Part shown: positions 11,578 through 23,242 of the stretch, one piece after another | Layout of the letters: every line of letters begins with the position of its first letter | How positions within the stretch are numbered: the stretch's first letter is position 1 | Source: Nemophila menziesii | Lineage: Eukaryota; Streptophyta; Magnoliopsida; Boraginales; Hydrophyllaceae | Assembly: GCA_029959085.1 (NCBI GenBank) | Contig: JARWIR010000047.1 | Location: 5,208,001-5,272,000, forward strand | Direction of reading: 5' to 3' | DNA: 64,000 nucleotides | Position numbers and translations under genes: made by a program | Notes under the pieces: generated by a model | Databases searched by the model: none | What the model was told of the DNA's origin: nothing | Seen by the model: only the letters and a program-made list of their open reading frames with translations

Positions 11578-13480
11578 GTGAGTATATGGAGTATGCTCGG
11601 TTTATTTGTGTTTTGGTAGCACAAGAGTTTGATTCGTGGTATCGAAGTTGTTCTGGGGTATTGTGTACTAACCCAGTTAAGAGAGATATGGAAGCTTAGT
11701 TAAGAAGTTTGAAAATACTAAGATAGCTACCTTAGGTAGTGGAGTAAGGATAACTGAACCATTATACATCGTTGTGTACTTTCCATCCCGTATCTCTTTA
11801 CTTATCGTATATTGACGATTACCTTTATATCAAACCTCTAGTTAACTCTTGCATGATCTTGTAAGAGTTTGATATATTGACTTAGAAGTTTTTCTTTAAA
11901 CTTATAATTGTCTAAATTTTTTAATCAAGCATTAATTATTTTAGTATCATATTCACCCCTCTCTAGGATTTTTAATTTGTAAAATTCCTTATCTTGTTTT
12001 ATTTGCGTAATTTGTTGGGTTACTTGTTTCTCCTTCCGTGTTAGTGTTATTATCCTTTTCTTAGTTATAGTAATTAACATTTTTTAGTTCTTCTATGGGT
12101 ATTCTTTTTCTTTTTAGAAATTGTAAGGATATTTTAGGAAAAAATTGTTTTCTTCTATCTTGATCTCTCTAATATATACTTTTCAAAACAAAAATTATGT
12201 TGGGGGAATTCTGAACAATCTGAAACTATTTTTTAGTGTTCGGGTTGGTTTCGGGTACTTTTGAAAAAGTAAAAAATTGCATTTTCTAGTCCACAAGTCG
12301 AGAAATTAGTGGCATACTGGTCGCGAATTCTGAATCAACAAAGGACGGATTTTTCAGCATTTTTAACATCTTATCTTCTTATTCCAAAACCCTACACGCT
12401 TTTATTTTCTTCTCTACCTCTCTCTGAAAATCACCACTTTCATCTTCTTCCTTCAAAAAGCTATTTCTAAGTCATTAAAAACCCATCTCCATCAGTCTAT
12501 ATTGCCCTATAAAGCCTCACCATGCCTCCAAGGAAAGAAGGTGCTTCATCCTTCTAGAGGAAGAACACCATGAGCTCTTCAAGCAGACCCACTCCTCCTC
12601 CTCATGGTAACAATCCACTCGATGTCAAACCTTTAGAAAAATCCTCACTTCGGACTTTGTTAATGTTACAAGCTTCTATACGTTCATTCAGTTTCAAGGT
12701 TTAATCATTATCTTTTGTAAATAATGCTATTCTAAGCTTGTTTATGATTGTGAAACTACCTGCATAATGAGAACTTATTTCTAGTATCAAAACTTCTTCC
12801 CCTCATTTCGAAGGTAGTCCCGTTCCTCCCTCCTCTGATGCGTAATGAGCCAATCCATAATCCGTCTGCAAATTACCATTCCTCTCACTTATCAAGTCTT
12901 ATTAAACTAATTCATAAATTTCGTGGAAGGTAAGTTCGAGGTTTTTGAAAAAAAAGATGGAAAACCTTATAGACGAAGTATCATGTATGAGAACCAAAGT
13001 GTGATGAATTAGTCAATCTCTTAGTCACCGTTCATGAAGCCGCTCTCCCCGTGAATATTGTTAAGTTGCAGATGTTGTTGTTTTGGTTTTATCTCTTGGT
13101 TTTGTTTTGTTTTTATTGCATCTTTATTTACGTTTTTTAGTACTCTCTTGTTTAGTTGTAATTCTGTTTGTTATGAATGGTTTATAATTTGGTTTTATCT
13201 AGCTTGTAATATCTTGATACTCTACTTTATGATCATTTATCTAATATTATTTAGTTAAGTTTTTTGTTTTAAATGGTTTTATCTTGTTTTGGGTATTAGC
13301 TTGATATTACCGAGTGTTATGATATTATTGTTCGTCACTAATATATATCTTTATCTTGAAGGTGACTTTGAAAATTGAACCCTCTTAGTTGGAAAATTTT
13401 CATTTTTTTTCCTTTTACATTGAAAATTTGCATTTTAAATCCATTTTTCTTGAAAATTGCATAATAGTTCTTGTGGTGCA
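11578..13480 (+). mobile_element. Element A, copy 3: deletion derivative lacking PBS and gag
   Basis: The LTR (11578-11980) joins directly to sequence downstream of the gag zinc knuckle: CTAGGATTTTTAATTTGTAA continues into AATTCCTTATCTTG, which in copy 2 lies at about 9470. The PBS and all of gag are gone. A second deletion inside the MPPRK ORF removes material corresponding to about 9950-10520. Both deletions have identical endpoints in the copy at 26705-28615, so those two are copies of one deleted element made by segmental duplication. Confidence 0.65.
12522..13085 (+). pseudogene. Deleted MPPRK-type ORF, element A copy 3
   Basis: ATG at 12522 reads MPPRKEGASSF then a TAG; the frame continues as RKNTMSSSSRPTPPPHGNNP. 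After the shared internal deletion (junction near 12765) come the C-terminal block MENLIDEVSCMRTKV and a trace reading VHEAA and IVKLQMLL (to about 13085). The C-terminal block resembles the coiled tail of plant transposon proteins of this type. Not functional. Confidence 0.5.
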
Positions 13481-14793
13481 TTTTAAATCTAGATTGTTGG
13501 GTTTGCAGCCATGATGTGGTTAGACTTTTTATTATATTTGATCATAAAATATCTAAACCCCATTGAAGGTATTATGAAATTTATTTCAATTATTAAGATC
13601 AAGAATGTGGCATCAATGAGAATATGGATATTTTAAGTGTGTAGTTACCCTTTCTCTCAATGCCAATAATTACTATGTTTAATAATTTTTGTTTTAAAAT
13701 TTGACGTTTTTTATCCCCATAAATCAAGACCAATTAGAGTAAACCTTTAAGCTTAGCTAGTGATAACAAAAGAAGTTTGATATTTTTTTAATTTATATAC
13801 TCTAAATTTTCATATATTCTCTTAGTATCAATCCATATAGGTTGACCTTCAACATCAATGTTTCGGGTATCATCATGATATTTTTTGTGTTAATTATTAT
13901 TATTATTATTATCATTATATATAAATAAATTTAAAATAATAAAATATATTAATTTTATAGGAAAATTGTGTAATATTTCTTCTATAGGGATTACTGTTAT
14001 TTTATACATATATGTTTTTTCCAAAATGATAATTCTTTTGTTAACTTTCACCACTCCAATGGGTGCTACCCCTTATGATGATGGTGTAAATAAATTCGTA
14101 GTTATGAATTTTATTAAACAAATTGGGTGTGAGGAATTGTACTAATTAAATTAGGTGTTTATATTTTATGTATATAAATTAAGATCTAACATGTAATATG
14201 GTGAGGCTAACCTAAATTAGTATACTCATGAAAAAAGTAGCAACGAAAATTTTATGATATCCGGATAACTGAGAAAATGTAACATTGATTTTGGATAATT
14301 CGAGTTGTTACTCTGAATGACGTACAAAATTAGCCAAATGAATTTCTTTGTATATTTCATATGTGATTAAAATATTAGTTATTTAAACTTCTGCCAAATA
14401 TATTCTTTTGTAAATATTTTACTTTACTTGAGTCTGTGATTATATTGTTGTGTTTATTAATTTATTTCTGAGATTTCTTTTGTGACGCAACATAGATAGG
14501 TTTTTTTGTTTATTAATTTATTTTTGAGATATTTTATGACGCAACCTAGATAGGTTTTTCAAATTTGTGACCTGATGCGTGTGGTGAGCACTTTGCAACT
14601 CTGATATGCTAGACTATCCCTATTTATGTAATATCTACTTCTAACAACATTGGTAAGGTATTTTTCTTCAACATAGAACAATTTTATATCTTATTAGATG
14701 TTGTACTATCATATATATGAATTATGTTTGTGACTTTGTATAAAATGACAAAAAAATTGAAATGGTTGAACAACTATAACACAATCCTCATTA
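13480..14793 (+). repeat. Older R unit (a), shortened
   Basis: It is co-linear with 29460-30760. From about 13480 the blocks ATCTAGATTGTTGGGTTTGC, GGTTGACCTTCAACATCAAT and the GGGTGCTACCCCTTATGATG coding trace are shared. Relative to that copy about 0.86 kb is missing at 13475 (GTGGTG joined to CATTTTAAATCTAG). A 57-bp tandem (TTTATTAATTTATTT-TGAGAT-TTTATGACGCAACC-TAGATAGG) sits at about 14455-14560 in both copies. Confidence 0.6.
13979..14145 (+). pseudogene. Trace of unrecognised membrane-anchored protein, R unit copy 1
   Basis: Frames read a hydrophobic stretch (about 20 residues ending LLLTFTTPMGA), then TPYDDGVNKFVVMNFIKQIG and C, then a stop. The same layout is seen at 29936-30124, 18225-18586, 23823-24088 and 33370-33627. 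I do not recognise the family. The layout (hydrophobic segment, small residues, then a charged soluble part with a conserved Cys-x-Gly) would suit a signal or membrane anchor. Alternatively this is one exon of a larger membrane protein. Confidence 0.3.
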
Positions 14794-14798
14794 CTAGT

Positions 14799-15535
14799 TG
14801 TTGGAAAAATAACAATATCACTGGTTTTCAAATAGAAAAATGGAGTTCCAAAAGAAAAATAAAAGATAATTTTCAATTAAAGTAACATTACACTATTACA
14901 ATAAATTGAAAATAACAAAAACTTACACGGAATAAAGAAAAGATTAAACAGTATATAACTTGCGTTAAAAAGATATTTCGGTCATGCCGGTTATCTCTAA
15001 CAAATTCTACTCTAAATTATATCTGAAATTTGAGAGAGAAGTAGAGTAGTCTTTTCTTGTTCTTAGTTTTCGTCTACATACTATTCTATATTCTATTCTC
15101 TATAGAATAGTTTTTTCCTATTCTCTCTAGGATAATTTTTCCATTCTCTCTAGAATATTTTTTTTCTCTTCTCTTCTCTCTAGATTTTTCCATTCTCTCA
15201 AGAATAATCTTTTTTCTTCTCCTCTTGAAATGAAAGTGACAAAGTCACTATTTATAGAAGAAAAAGCAAGACAAGAAGACCGTCACATTAATGCTCATAT
15301 TAATGTCGTTCGTTTTTTCTTTATCAAGTTTTTGTAACTCCCATAACAACTAATACATAAAGAACCATTAATCCATAATGAAGAATAAGGAATAATTTGA
15401 AATTAAATAATTCTAATGGTTTTTTTTCCCCAAATAATAAAGTGGGACTATTATACACAAATGGTATTTTCCACTTCTTTCAAAAACATGAAAGAATTAA
15501 TAAAATAAATTCTCTTTATTTAAAAAATTCCAACA
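14799..15535 (-). mobile_element. Solo LTR, 737 bp, with 5-bp target duplication CTAGT
   Basis: It begins TGTTGGAAAAATAAC and ends AAAAAATTCCAACA, a perfect TG...CA with TGTTGGAA inverted ends, flanked by CTAGT at 14794-14798 and 15536-15540. The sister sequence at about 30750-30770 has a single ACTAGTTAC and no insert, a clean empty site. A TATA-like CTATAAATAG (minus strand, 15257-15248) suggests the LTR is read on the minus strand. Downstream of it is a tandem of AGAGAATGGAAAAA-type blocks. The ends and length suit a Ty1-copia LTR left by LTR-LTR recombination. Confidence 0.88.
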
Positions 15536-18224
15536 CTAGTTACATATAAAAAGATAGAGTCTTCCTTTCTTTACCTTCGAGAAAGATATTTATAGACTAA
15601 TTATAAAGATAGTATCATTTAAATCATTTCTCTTCCCTGATTGTATATAAAATTACCAATATGTCCAGTTTTAAATGCACTAAATTCTGGAATACCCGAG
15701 AGTTAACTATGATTGCAACCTTTATTGTCAATCAAGAATCGATATGTCGCTTATATTGAATAGTGGTACTTGACATTAATAGGGATAACAATATCTTGCG
15801 AAACCTGGACGGTCTGAATTTTCAATATCTTGACATTGACGTCCTTAAATACATATAGTTTTGATGTTTTGTACAAGAATTTTTTAAATGGTTTGTAGGG
15901 AAGTTCTTTCACGTCTTACATGTCTATATTAGCGTAAATGTAGACTGTATTACGACAAAAATCTTCATCATCTTCCTAATTAATTTGTAAAATCGACTTG
16001 ACAACTGAAATTTTAAAGGAAAAAAATTGGTACTTACTATTAAATTAAATATTAAACATTCAAGTTTTCATACATAAAAATATTAAATAGTTTCATGGTT
16101 TGATTAAATTAAATTTCAAAGAAAAAAAGAAGAACTTTTGAGCGATGTAACCAAGTTAAATGTTGTGTCAAGTGTATTGAGAAACAAATACATATTAGTA
16201 TTGATTAACTGAGAAATGAAAAGTTTTGGAGATAATATTAATGTAGTAACCTTAAAATATTATGGAGATATCTCTTGAGAGTTAATTTATGTTGGAATAC
16301 ACTTATTATAGTATTACTCCCCTTTTAGGGGTTCAGTGAATCTTCTCTAACCAACCATATGTCTCAAATGTTTCGAAAAAGACTAAAAAATTTAAATCCA
16401 GATTCTATTTTAACAAATAATTATTATTTGATAATAATAAATAAAAGCTTAAATAAAATAAAATTATTCTTCGGTATATAGTAATCTGTGCAGGCCCATG
16501 TGGTAGGTATTAAGGGAAAGGAGGATGGGTTTAATGAACCCCCTTATTCTTTTATTTTTTTAACCTTTACACAGTATTAATGTGTTACTGGAGTATCTCA
16601 CGAATGAGCTTCGCTTGGCTTGATTATTAAACAAGCAATATGTTGAGTTCGGTATTAACTCGTTTAACATAAAAGAATCATGGACGAGTATGTCTTGGGA
16701 TGAGCTTAAGCTCATTGCGAGTTGTTAGTTAATTTAAAACCTATACTTTCTCTGTTCTTTTTTGTTAGCTTTAATTTAAAAGATTTTAAATTCAATACAA
16801 TATGTAAAATTCATGAAATATAAAAGGAAAATATTATCTCAGGATTTTAGCATGACCAATTTCGTACGTCATGCTTGCGAGACAACAATTATTAACTTAT
16901 TTGTTGAATCGAGAATTAGGGTCCATGTATAAATGGTGTGCCAAAAACTATGTGGTGTGTGAGAAATTTGAAATAAAGTGTCGGTTAATACTATAGAGTG
17001 GCGAGTAATAATGAAGGTTGTCATGTGAAAGTCGTCGACTGCATAAAGTGATTTAGTGTTCAAATCTAGTATATAATTTAATAATAAAGAAGGTGAGGTC
17101 ATAGATATATTTTCTATTAAGTGGAAGTTCTGAAGAAGACTGTATGCTTTCATTAATAGAGAATAAATGCACGATTTAGGACCTATATTTCCATTTTTTT
17201 ATAATAATTTAGAAAATTTCATGCAATTTTAGCATAATATAGACATTAAGTACAAAAATTTCGATGCATAACTAAAAATTCTTGAATTCTCGAGTACAAA
17301 ATTTGTATAACGACATTCTAAATTACAAAATTACGATTTGCTAAATAGTATATAGTGATGCATTAACCTTAAATTTAAGTATAATAAAATAGAATCATGC
17401 AACTATGGTGGCAGCTATAGTTTTTGGGATTTATTAGGGGTGGCTACCCGACTATGTTTGTTCCAATTACACAGATTATTTCTCCATGATAACCATAATT
17501 TCAACATCCCTCATTGCATTCTGTATGAGGATCAAAACATCTAAGATCGATGTAATTATGAGAAAGTGCAACAGTTATCTTGACGTGACAACTTGACTAG
17601 CATGATTTGGTTGATATCTCCATTTCATCCTTTGTTTACAAAATTTACTCAATTAGTCTATATACATTAGTAAAAAATTAAGGTTGTGATTATATATACA
17701 TATTAAATTTATTACTTTCTGATTAATTTTGTAAGAAGATTAAGACACTTGGAAATTCGAATGTTAGGTTTACAAGCATGGTGTGGTTGGACTCTTTATT
17801 TGTATATGATCATAAAATAGCTGACCTCCATTGCAAATTTCATGAAATTTGATTTCAATGATTAAGAGTCATGAAGTATCATAGAGAATAGTGATATTGG
17901 AAGAGTGTTGTTGCTTCTTCTTTTAATGTCAATGATTTCTACTTTTTTTAATTTAATAATTATTCTTCCAATAGATCAAGGACCGTCAATGTAAACCTTA
18001 ATGGCTCAATTAAAGATAATAAAAATATTTGACTTTTTAAATTTATATAATTTTATTTTTGATATATTCTCTTAAAATCAATCTATAAAGGTTGACCTTA
18101 AACATTAAGGTTTTGTGCATCATCATATTTTTTTTGTATTAATTATTAAAAAAATATTAATAAACCAATTTAAAAATAACAAAAATAAATTCATTTTATA
18201 GGAAAATTGAGAAATATTTCTTCC

Positions 18225-18586
18225 ATCAGGTGTTACGGTTATTCTTTGCCTCGTGCTATTTTCAATTTTTTTGTTAAAGGTTACCACTCCAATTGGTGCT
18301 TCCCCATGATGGTGTAAACGAATTAATTGTGATTGATTATATTGAAAAAATTGATTGTGATGGATTTTATGTATATATATTAAGACCTGACATGCAAGAA
18401 AAGAACAAGGAAAATATTATAATTAGTTATGAGAAAAAGAATGATTTATTTATACGTCAACAAATAAATTACAGTGTATGGTATGATGCATCGTCACTAC
18501 CAGAGAAAGACTTGCGCCACTCAAACCCCACTAACACTATCCTGTCGAGAACTATTTCATATTGTATCTTATTCTCAAAACCATAA
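18225..18586 (+). pseudogene. Unrecognised membrane-anchored protein trace, R unit copy 2
   Basis: A hydrophobic stretch (VTVILCLVLFSIFLL) is followed, after a one-base frameshift in CCCC, by HDGVNELIVIDYIEKIDCDG and FYVYILRPDMQEKNKENIII, then SYEKKNDLFIRQQINYSVWY. This is the longest version of the family in the window: here the codon that is a stop at 24086-24088 is CAA. No catalytic motif is recognised. The charged C-terminal part is predicted soluble. It could be one exon of a bigger gene. Confidence 0.3.
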
Positions 18587-19037
18587 TTCTTTGATAACTT
18601 TATCTAATAAAAAGAAGTGCGAGAATTAAGAATTATACGAATGCTCTCGATGAATTTTACATTCGTAACACAAAGCAATTTTTCCAATATTAATTTCTTT
18701 ACAAATATCACAAATTGATCCTGCAACAAATATCATGTATGTTGATTCATTTAAACATTATTAGGTGATTAAAATAGTATTTAATATATTTTGTTAAAGT
18801 ATTTTCAAATAACGTACTTAATCTCTTCCTTTAAATATCTATCTGATATGTATAATATTGACCATGAAACGTATGTGGTCAATGTATCCTACCAAAGTAG
18901 ATTATGGGTGAAATCTAGATATTTAAGATGAGTTATTTTGAAATTAAGACTAAAATATGAGATAAATAAGATATATTCGGCAAAACAAATTACAATTTTT
19001 AAATAATAGGGTTCTTATCCAATTTTTCGGTGTTGAC

Positions 19038-19286
19038 ATGAGTAATTTGGTTGTAGGTATTGAATCAATATATTTACTGGCCAAGATAATAATTTTGAGA
19101 AATTATGGTGTAGTTAATATTCTAGACACTCCCCGATACATGGCAAATAAGTTGGGAACTAATCTGGTCCATAACAATAATTTAGGGAAGGCAATGACTT
19201 ATTTTTTTAAGTGTACTAATTATGTATTTGTTTGGAAAACTCCTCAAACAAGGGTTGCTCTCTTTTATCCCCAAATAATCGAATGA
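19038..19286 (+). CDS. Unrecognised 82-residue open frame in R unit
   Basis: Starts MSNLVVGIESIYLLAKIIIL and ends TPQTRVALFYPQIIE at a TGA. It is preceded by a TTTTTCGGTGTTGACATG tract that in sister copies reads TTGACAG or TTGACAAG, like a 3' splice site, so it may be a last exon rather than a free ORF. The copy at about 24690-24930 has a stop after RYMEN, and the copy at 34235-34400 has lost about 90 bases. No known domain is recognised; composition is mixed hydrophobic and basic. It may be a relic that happens to remain open. Confidence 0.25.
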   Translation: MSNLVVGIESIYLLAKIIILRNYGVVNILDTPRYMANKLGTNLVHNNNLGKAMTYFFKCTNYVFVWKTPQTRVALFYPQIIE

Positions 19287-19972
19287 TTATGATTTGTAAC
19301 TTATTTTTGTTTAACTGGTAATATAAACTAAATTGTGAATTTCCCATAATTTAGTTTAATTTATTCAATTAAATTTTGTCTAATTACCTGTATGTTCTAG
19401 TTTTAATATAAAAAAAAATATATACAAATTACAATTATAGATATTAATTTTTTTCCAAATTACCTTCATGTATGGAGTATACTCATTATCTTAGTTAAAA
19501 AATGTAATAGATATATGAGCTTGAATTTTGTGTAGATAATTTCTAGATCGCATATTGGGGCGGTGTAGCTTTTAGGACATAATGACCTATAATAATATTT
19601 TGATATCCCAAATGGGTCTTTTTAACGTTCTAAATAATATCACGTTAAAATTTATGTTCATTTTTAAATAACAAATTAGACACTAATATATAAACTTATT
19701 CAATAGATATGTATAATCAAGATATTAAAACCAATTCTTTAAATGGAAAAGTGGTTATGAATGAATTATAATTATAAGTAGTAATTAGAATTTTATAATT
19801 GAGTTGTAATTTCTAACCTTTACTATATTATTCAAAATATCATGATCAACAATTTTTTTATCGGTTTAGAATTATATTTAACGGTAAATTGAAGGAAAAT
19901 AAAACCAATTTAAATTCCATTAATATTAAACTGAATTTATAATTAAAAGTTATATACAATATTAGGTAACTC

Positions 19973-21143
19973 ACATCAGGTAAAAGCCTTGGAAAAGTTA
20001 AGTGTATCTATGCCTTAAAACGATTCTTCAATCCCCTTCCACACAAAATGTTATTGTTCATTCCATGCAAAATGTTACTACTTCTACCATTGCCCGGTTT
20101 GTGTACATATATATATATATACATATACATAGAGAGGTATAGAGAAAAAGGGAGAGATATATCTCTCAATTTGTCATTTATCATAGTTTGCAATGGATAT
20201 CTAAACCCACCCTAAGGAATATAACTTTGGGAACATCTTTAATTTTTATATTTTTTTAACGTCGTCACAAACAATAAACTATGTTTATTTTTAAAATCTA
20301 GAAGTGTTCCCATAAAATGATATATTTACGCGAAAGTGAAATTCATCTAACAAAACCTGATTATTTTTCTCGCCCGGCCCATAGTAGGTAAAGTGCAGGC
20401 CCATTGAGACAGAGTCAAAAGTTTAAATTTCAAATATTTTGACATAATAACGGGAATAAATTTTGTTGAATATATAGCTATTTGTGTAGCAAAAAAACCT
20501 TATATTAAGTAATCTTGTAAGTATAGCATAAATAGAAACTCTTTACCTATTTCACTATTTCTAATCTCTTAATAGATTTTAATCTTCTTCTACTTTCTCC
20601 TACTTCTGTGTTGGGATTTTAGGAATTAGAAATATTTCCAATTCTTCAAATTCCAACACAGAAGTGGGTGAAAGTAGAAGAAGATTAAAATCCATTAAGA
20701 GATTAGAAATGGTGAAAAAGAGTAACGAGCTTATATTTATGCTATACTTACAAGATTACTTTAATATAATTTTTTTCACTACACAAATAGCTATATATTA
20801 AAGAAAATTTATTGCCGTTATTATGTCAAAATATTTAAAATTTAAACTTTTGACTCGTAGTAATTAATGGGCCCAAACTTTACCTACTAGGGGCTGGGTG
20901 TGAAAAACCATCTGGTTTGCTTAAATGCATTTCACTTTTCGTGTGTAAATGTATCATTTAATGGAAAAACTTCTAGATTTTAAAAAAAAACATATACAAA
21001 TTTAAGATGTTACAAAAGTGATATTCTTTTTGTGCGCTTAGATATCCATTTCAAACTATGATAAATGACAGATTGAGAAGGAGATATATCTCTTCCTTCC
21101 TCTCTAAATCTCACTATGTTTATATATATATATTTATATCGAT
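19973..21143 (+). pseudogene. SHH-like fragment a: inverted repeat of homeodomain end and linker, no promoter
   Basis: The left arm starts inside the exon (HQVKALEKLSVSMP) and continues with a stop in place of Q and then NDSSIPFHTK, a TA-microsatellite intron and a block ending TTCTACTTTCTCCTACTTCTGTG. After a centre near 20635 the same sequence returns in reverse complement to about 21143, where the TA repeat ends the right arm. Exons 1-4 and the promoter are missing because the R unit is joined directly to the exon at 19972. This is the shortest-spacer palindrome of the four. The SHH identity rests on the linker block and on the fuller copies. Confidence 0.65.
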
Positions 21144-21457
21144 ATAATTAATGGTCAATATTATATAAATTCGATCCACGGTTTAAAATGTCTTGATATC
21201 CTCTCTATATTTTTCAGCCGTCAGATCTATCTTATATATTTTTTTGAAGTTGAAATCCCTAAATAACTTAACCAATTCTTATCTTTATCTAATTGTAATT
21301 CAAAACTTATATCCTCACATATGTATCGTGTTGAAACAAAAAACATAAAGAAGCCTCTTCTCGCTCACCTTCCCACCAAGTCGTCCGCCTGTACAAGAAA
21401 ACCTTCGCCATTTGACAAACATTCTCCACCACCATCAACCGGCTTAAGTTAAAAACC
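21144..21457. other. Private 0.31-kb insert between palindrome a and R unit
   Basis: No match elsewhere in the window. It follows the TA repeat of the right arm and ends at TTAAAAACC before the next R unit (TTATATTGAATAGTGG at 21458). The minus strand has a 63-codon open frame with a charged middle (WWEGEREEA), but nothing supports it as a gene. Confidence 0.4.
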
Positions 21458-23068
21458 TTATATTGAATAGTGGTACTTGACATTAATAGGGATAACAATA
21501 TCTTGGAAAACCTGCACGTTGTGAATTTTTAATATCTTGACATTGACTTCTTTAAACACATATACTTTTGATGTTTTGTACAAGACGTTTTTAAATGGTT
21601 TGTAGGGAAGTTCTTCCACGTCTTACATGTCTATATTAGTGTAAATGTAAATTGTATTATGACTAAAATCTTCATCATCTTCCTAATTAATTTGTAACTT
21701 GTTGTTAAATTAAATGTTAAACATTCAAGTTTTTATATATAACAATATTAAATATTTTCATGATTTGATTAAATTAAATTTCAAAGAAATAAAGAAGAAC
21801 TTTTGATCGATGTAACCAAGTTAAATGTTGTGGCAAGTGTATTGAGAGACAAATACATATTAGTTTTGAATAACTAAGGAATAAAATGTTTTGGAGATAA
21901 TATTAATGCAATAACCTTCAAATATTATGGAGATGTCTCTTTAGAGTTAATTTTAGATGTACTACCCTTATTATAGTATTACCTCCCCTTTAGGTGTTTA
22001 GTGAGTCTTGTCTGACCAACCATATGTCTCAAATATTTCGAAAAAGACTAAAAAATTAAATCCAGATTCTATTTTCACAAATAATAATTATTTGATAACA
22101 ATAAATAAAAGTTTAAATAAAATAAAATTATTTGTCGGTATATAATAATCTATGTGGACCTATGTGGTGGGTTTAAAGGGAAAGGGGAATGGGTTTAATG
22201 AACCCCCTTATTCTTTTAATTTTTTAACCTTTACACAATATTAATGTGTTACTAGAGTATCCCACGAATGAGCTTAGATTGGCTTGATTATTAAACAAGC
22301 ACTTTTTTGAATTCGGTATTATCTCATTCAACAAAAAAAGAATCACGGACGAGTATATCTTGGGATTAGCTTAAGCTCATTGCGAGTTGTTGGTTAATTT
22401 ACAACCTATACTTCCTCTTTGCTTTTTATTCAGCTTTTATTTAAAATATTTTAAATTCAATACGATATATAAAATTTGTGAACTATAAAAGGAAAATGTA
22501 ATCTCAGAATTATAGCATGACCACTTTCGTACGTCATGCTTGAGAGACAAAAATTATTAACATATTGGTTGAATCGAGAATTACGGTCCAAGGAAAGATG
22601 GTGTGCCAAAAACTATGTGGTGTGTGAAAAATTTGAAATAATGTGTTGGTTAATACTATAGACTGACGAGTAATAATGAAGGTTGTCATGTGAAAGTCGT
22701 GAACTGCATAAAGTGATTTAGTGTTCAAATCTCATATATAATTTAATAATAAAAAGGAGAGGTCATAGATATAGTTTCTTTTAAGTTGAAGTTCTGGAAA
22801 AGACTAGATGCTTTAGTTAATCGAGAACAAATGCACGATTTAGGGCCTATATTTCTATTATTTTATAATAATTTAGAAAATTTCATGAAAGTTTAGCATA
22901 ATATAGACATTAAGTACAAAAATTTCGATGCATATCTAAAAATTCTTTAATTCTCGAGTACCAAATTTGTATAACGACATTCTAAATTACAAAATTATCA
23001 TTTTCTAAATAGTATATAGTGATGCATTAACCTTAAACTGAAGTATAATAAAATATAAACATGCAACT

Positions 23069-23242
23069 ATGGTGGCAGCTAGAGTTTTTTGGATTTATTA
23101 TGGGTGGTTGTCCGACTATGAATGTTCCAATTACACCGATTATTTCTCCATGGTAACCATAATTTTAACATCCCTCATTGCATTCTCTATGAGGATCAAA
23201 ACATCTAAGATCGATGTAATTATGAGAAAATTTACTCATTGA
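23069..23242 (+). pseudogene. 57-residue hydrophobic open frame, unrecognised
   Basis: Reads MVAARVFWIYYGWLSDYECS, then NYTDYFSMVTIILTSLIAFS and MRIKTSKIDVIMRKFTH. One membrane-spanning segment (about residues 26-40) is followed by a basic stretch. The homologous frames at 17404 and 32603 have a stop after IY, and the older one at about 29045 has a stop after FRIS but retains GWLSDY and KIDV. I do not recognise it. Its position upstream of the 23823-24088 trace on the same strand suggests both are exons of one decayed membrane-protein gene. Confidence 0.3.

Larger units (their letters stand above)
15536..19972 (+). repeat. Young R unit, copy 1
   Basis: Co-linear with 21458-25635 (from about 15750) and 30764-35109. 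Shared landmarks: TTATATTGAATAGTGGTACT, CATATGTCTCAAATGTTTCG, GCAACTATGGTGGCAGCTA, CACTCCCCGATACATGG and AACAAGGGTTGCTCT. It contains several coding traces but no intact gene. At its right end, GGTAACTC is joined directly to the middle of an SHH-like exon (19973), whereas in the other two copies the SHH promoter follows. The nature of the unit (gene cluster, large transposon or both) is unresolved. Confidence 0.6.

Noticed and set aside
13058..13258. Hydrophobic frame beginning MLSCRCCCFGF (also 28187-28396)
   Set aside because: It reads T-rich 3' sequence of element A; hydrophobicity is a by-product of TTT-rich DNA.
16869..17153. 94-codon minus-strand frame (also at 32070-32354, and shorter at 22534-22728)
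   Set aside because: Conserved only because the R units are recent duplicates; no domain, poor coding character, and no support from the older R paralogues.
20107..20130. TA microsatellites (also about 36974, 38036, 47168, 57556)
   Set aside because: Simple repeats inside the SHH-like intron; noted as landmarks for the palindromes but not informative alone.
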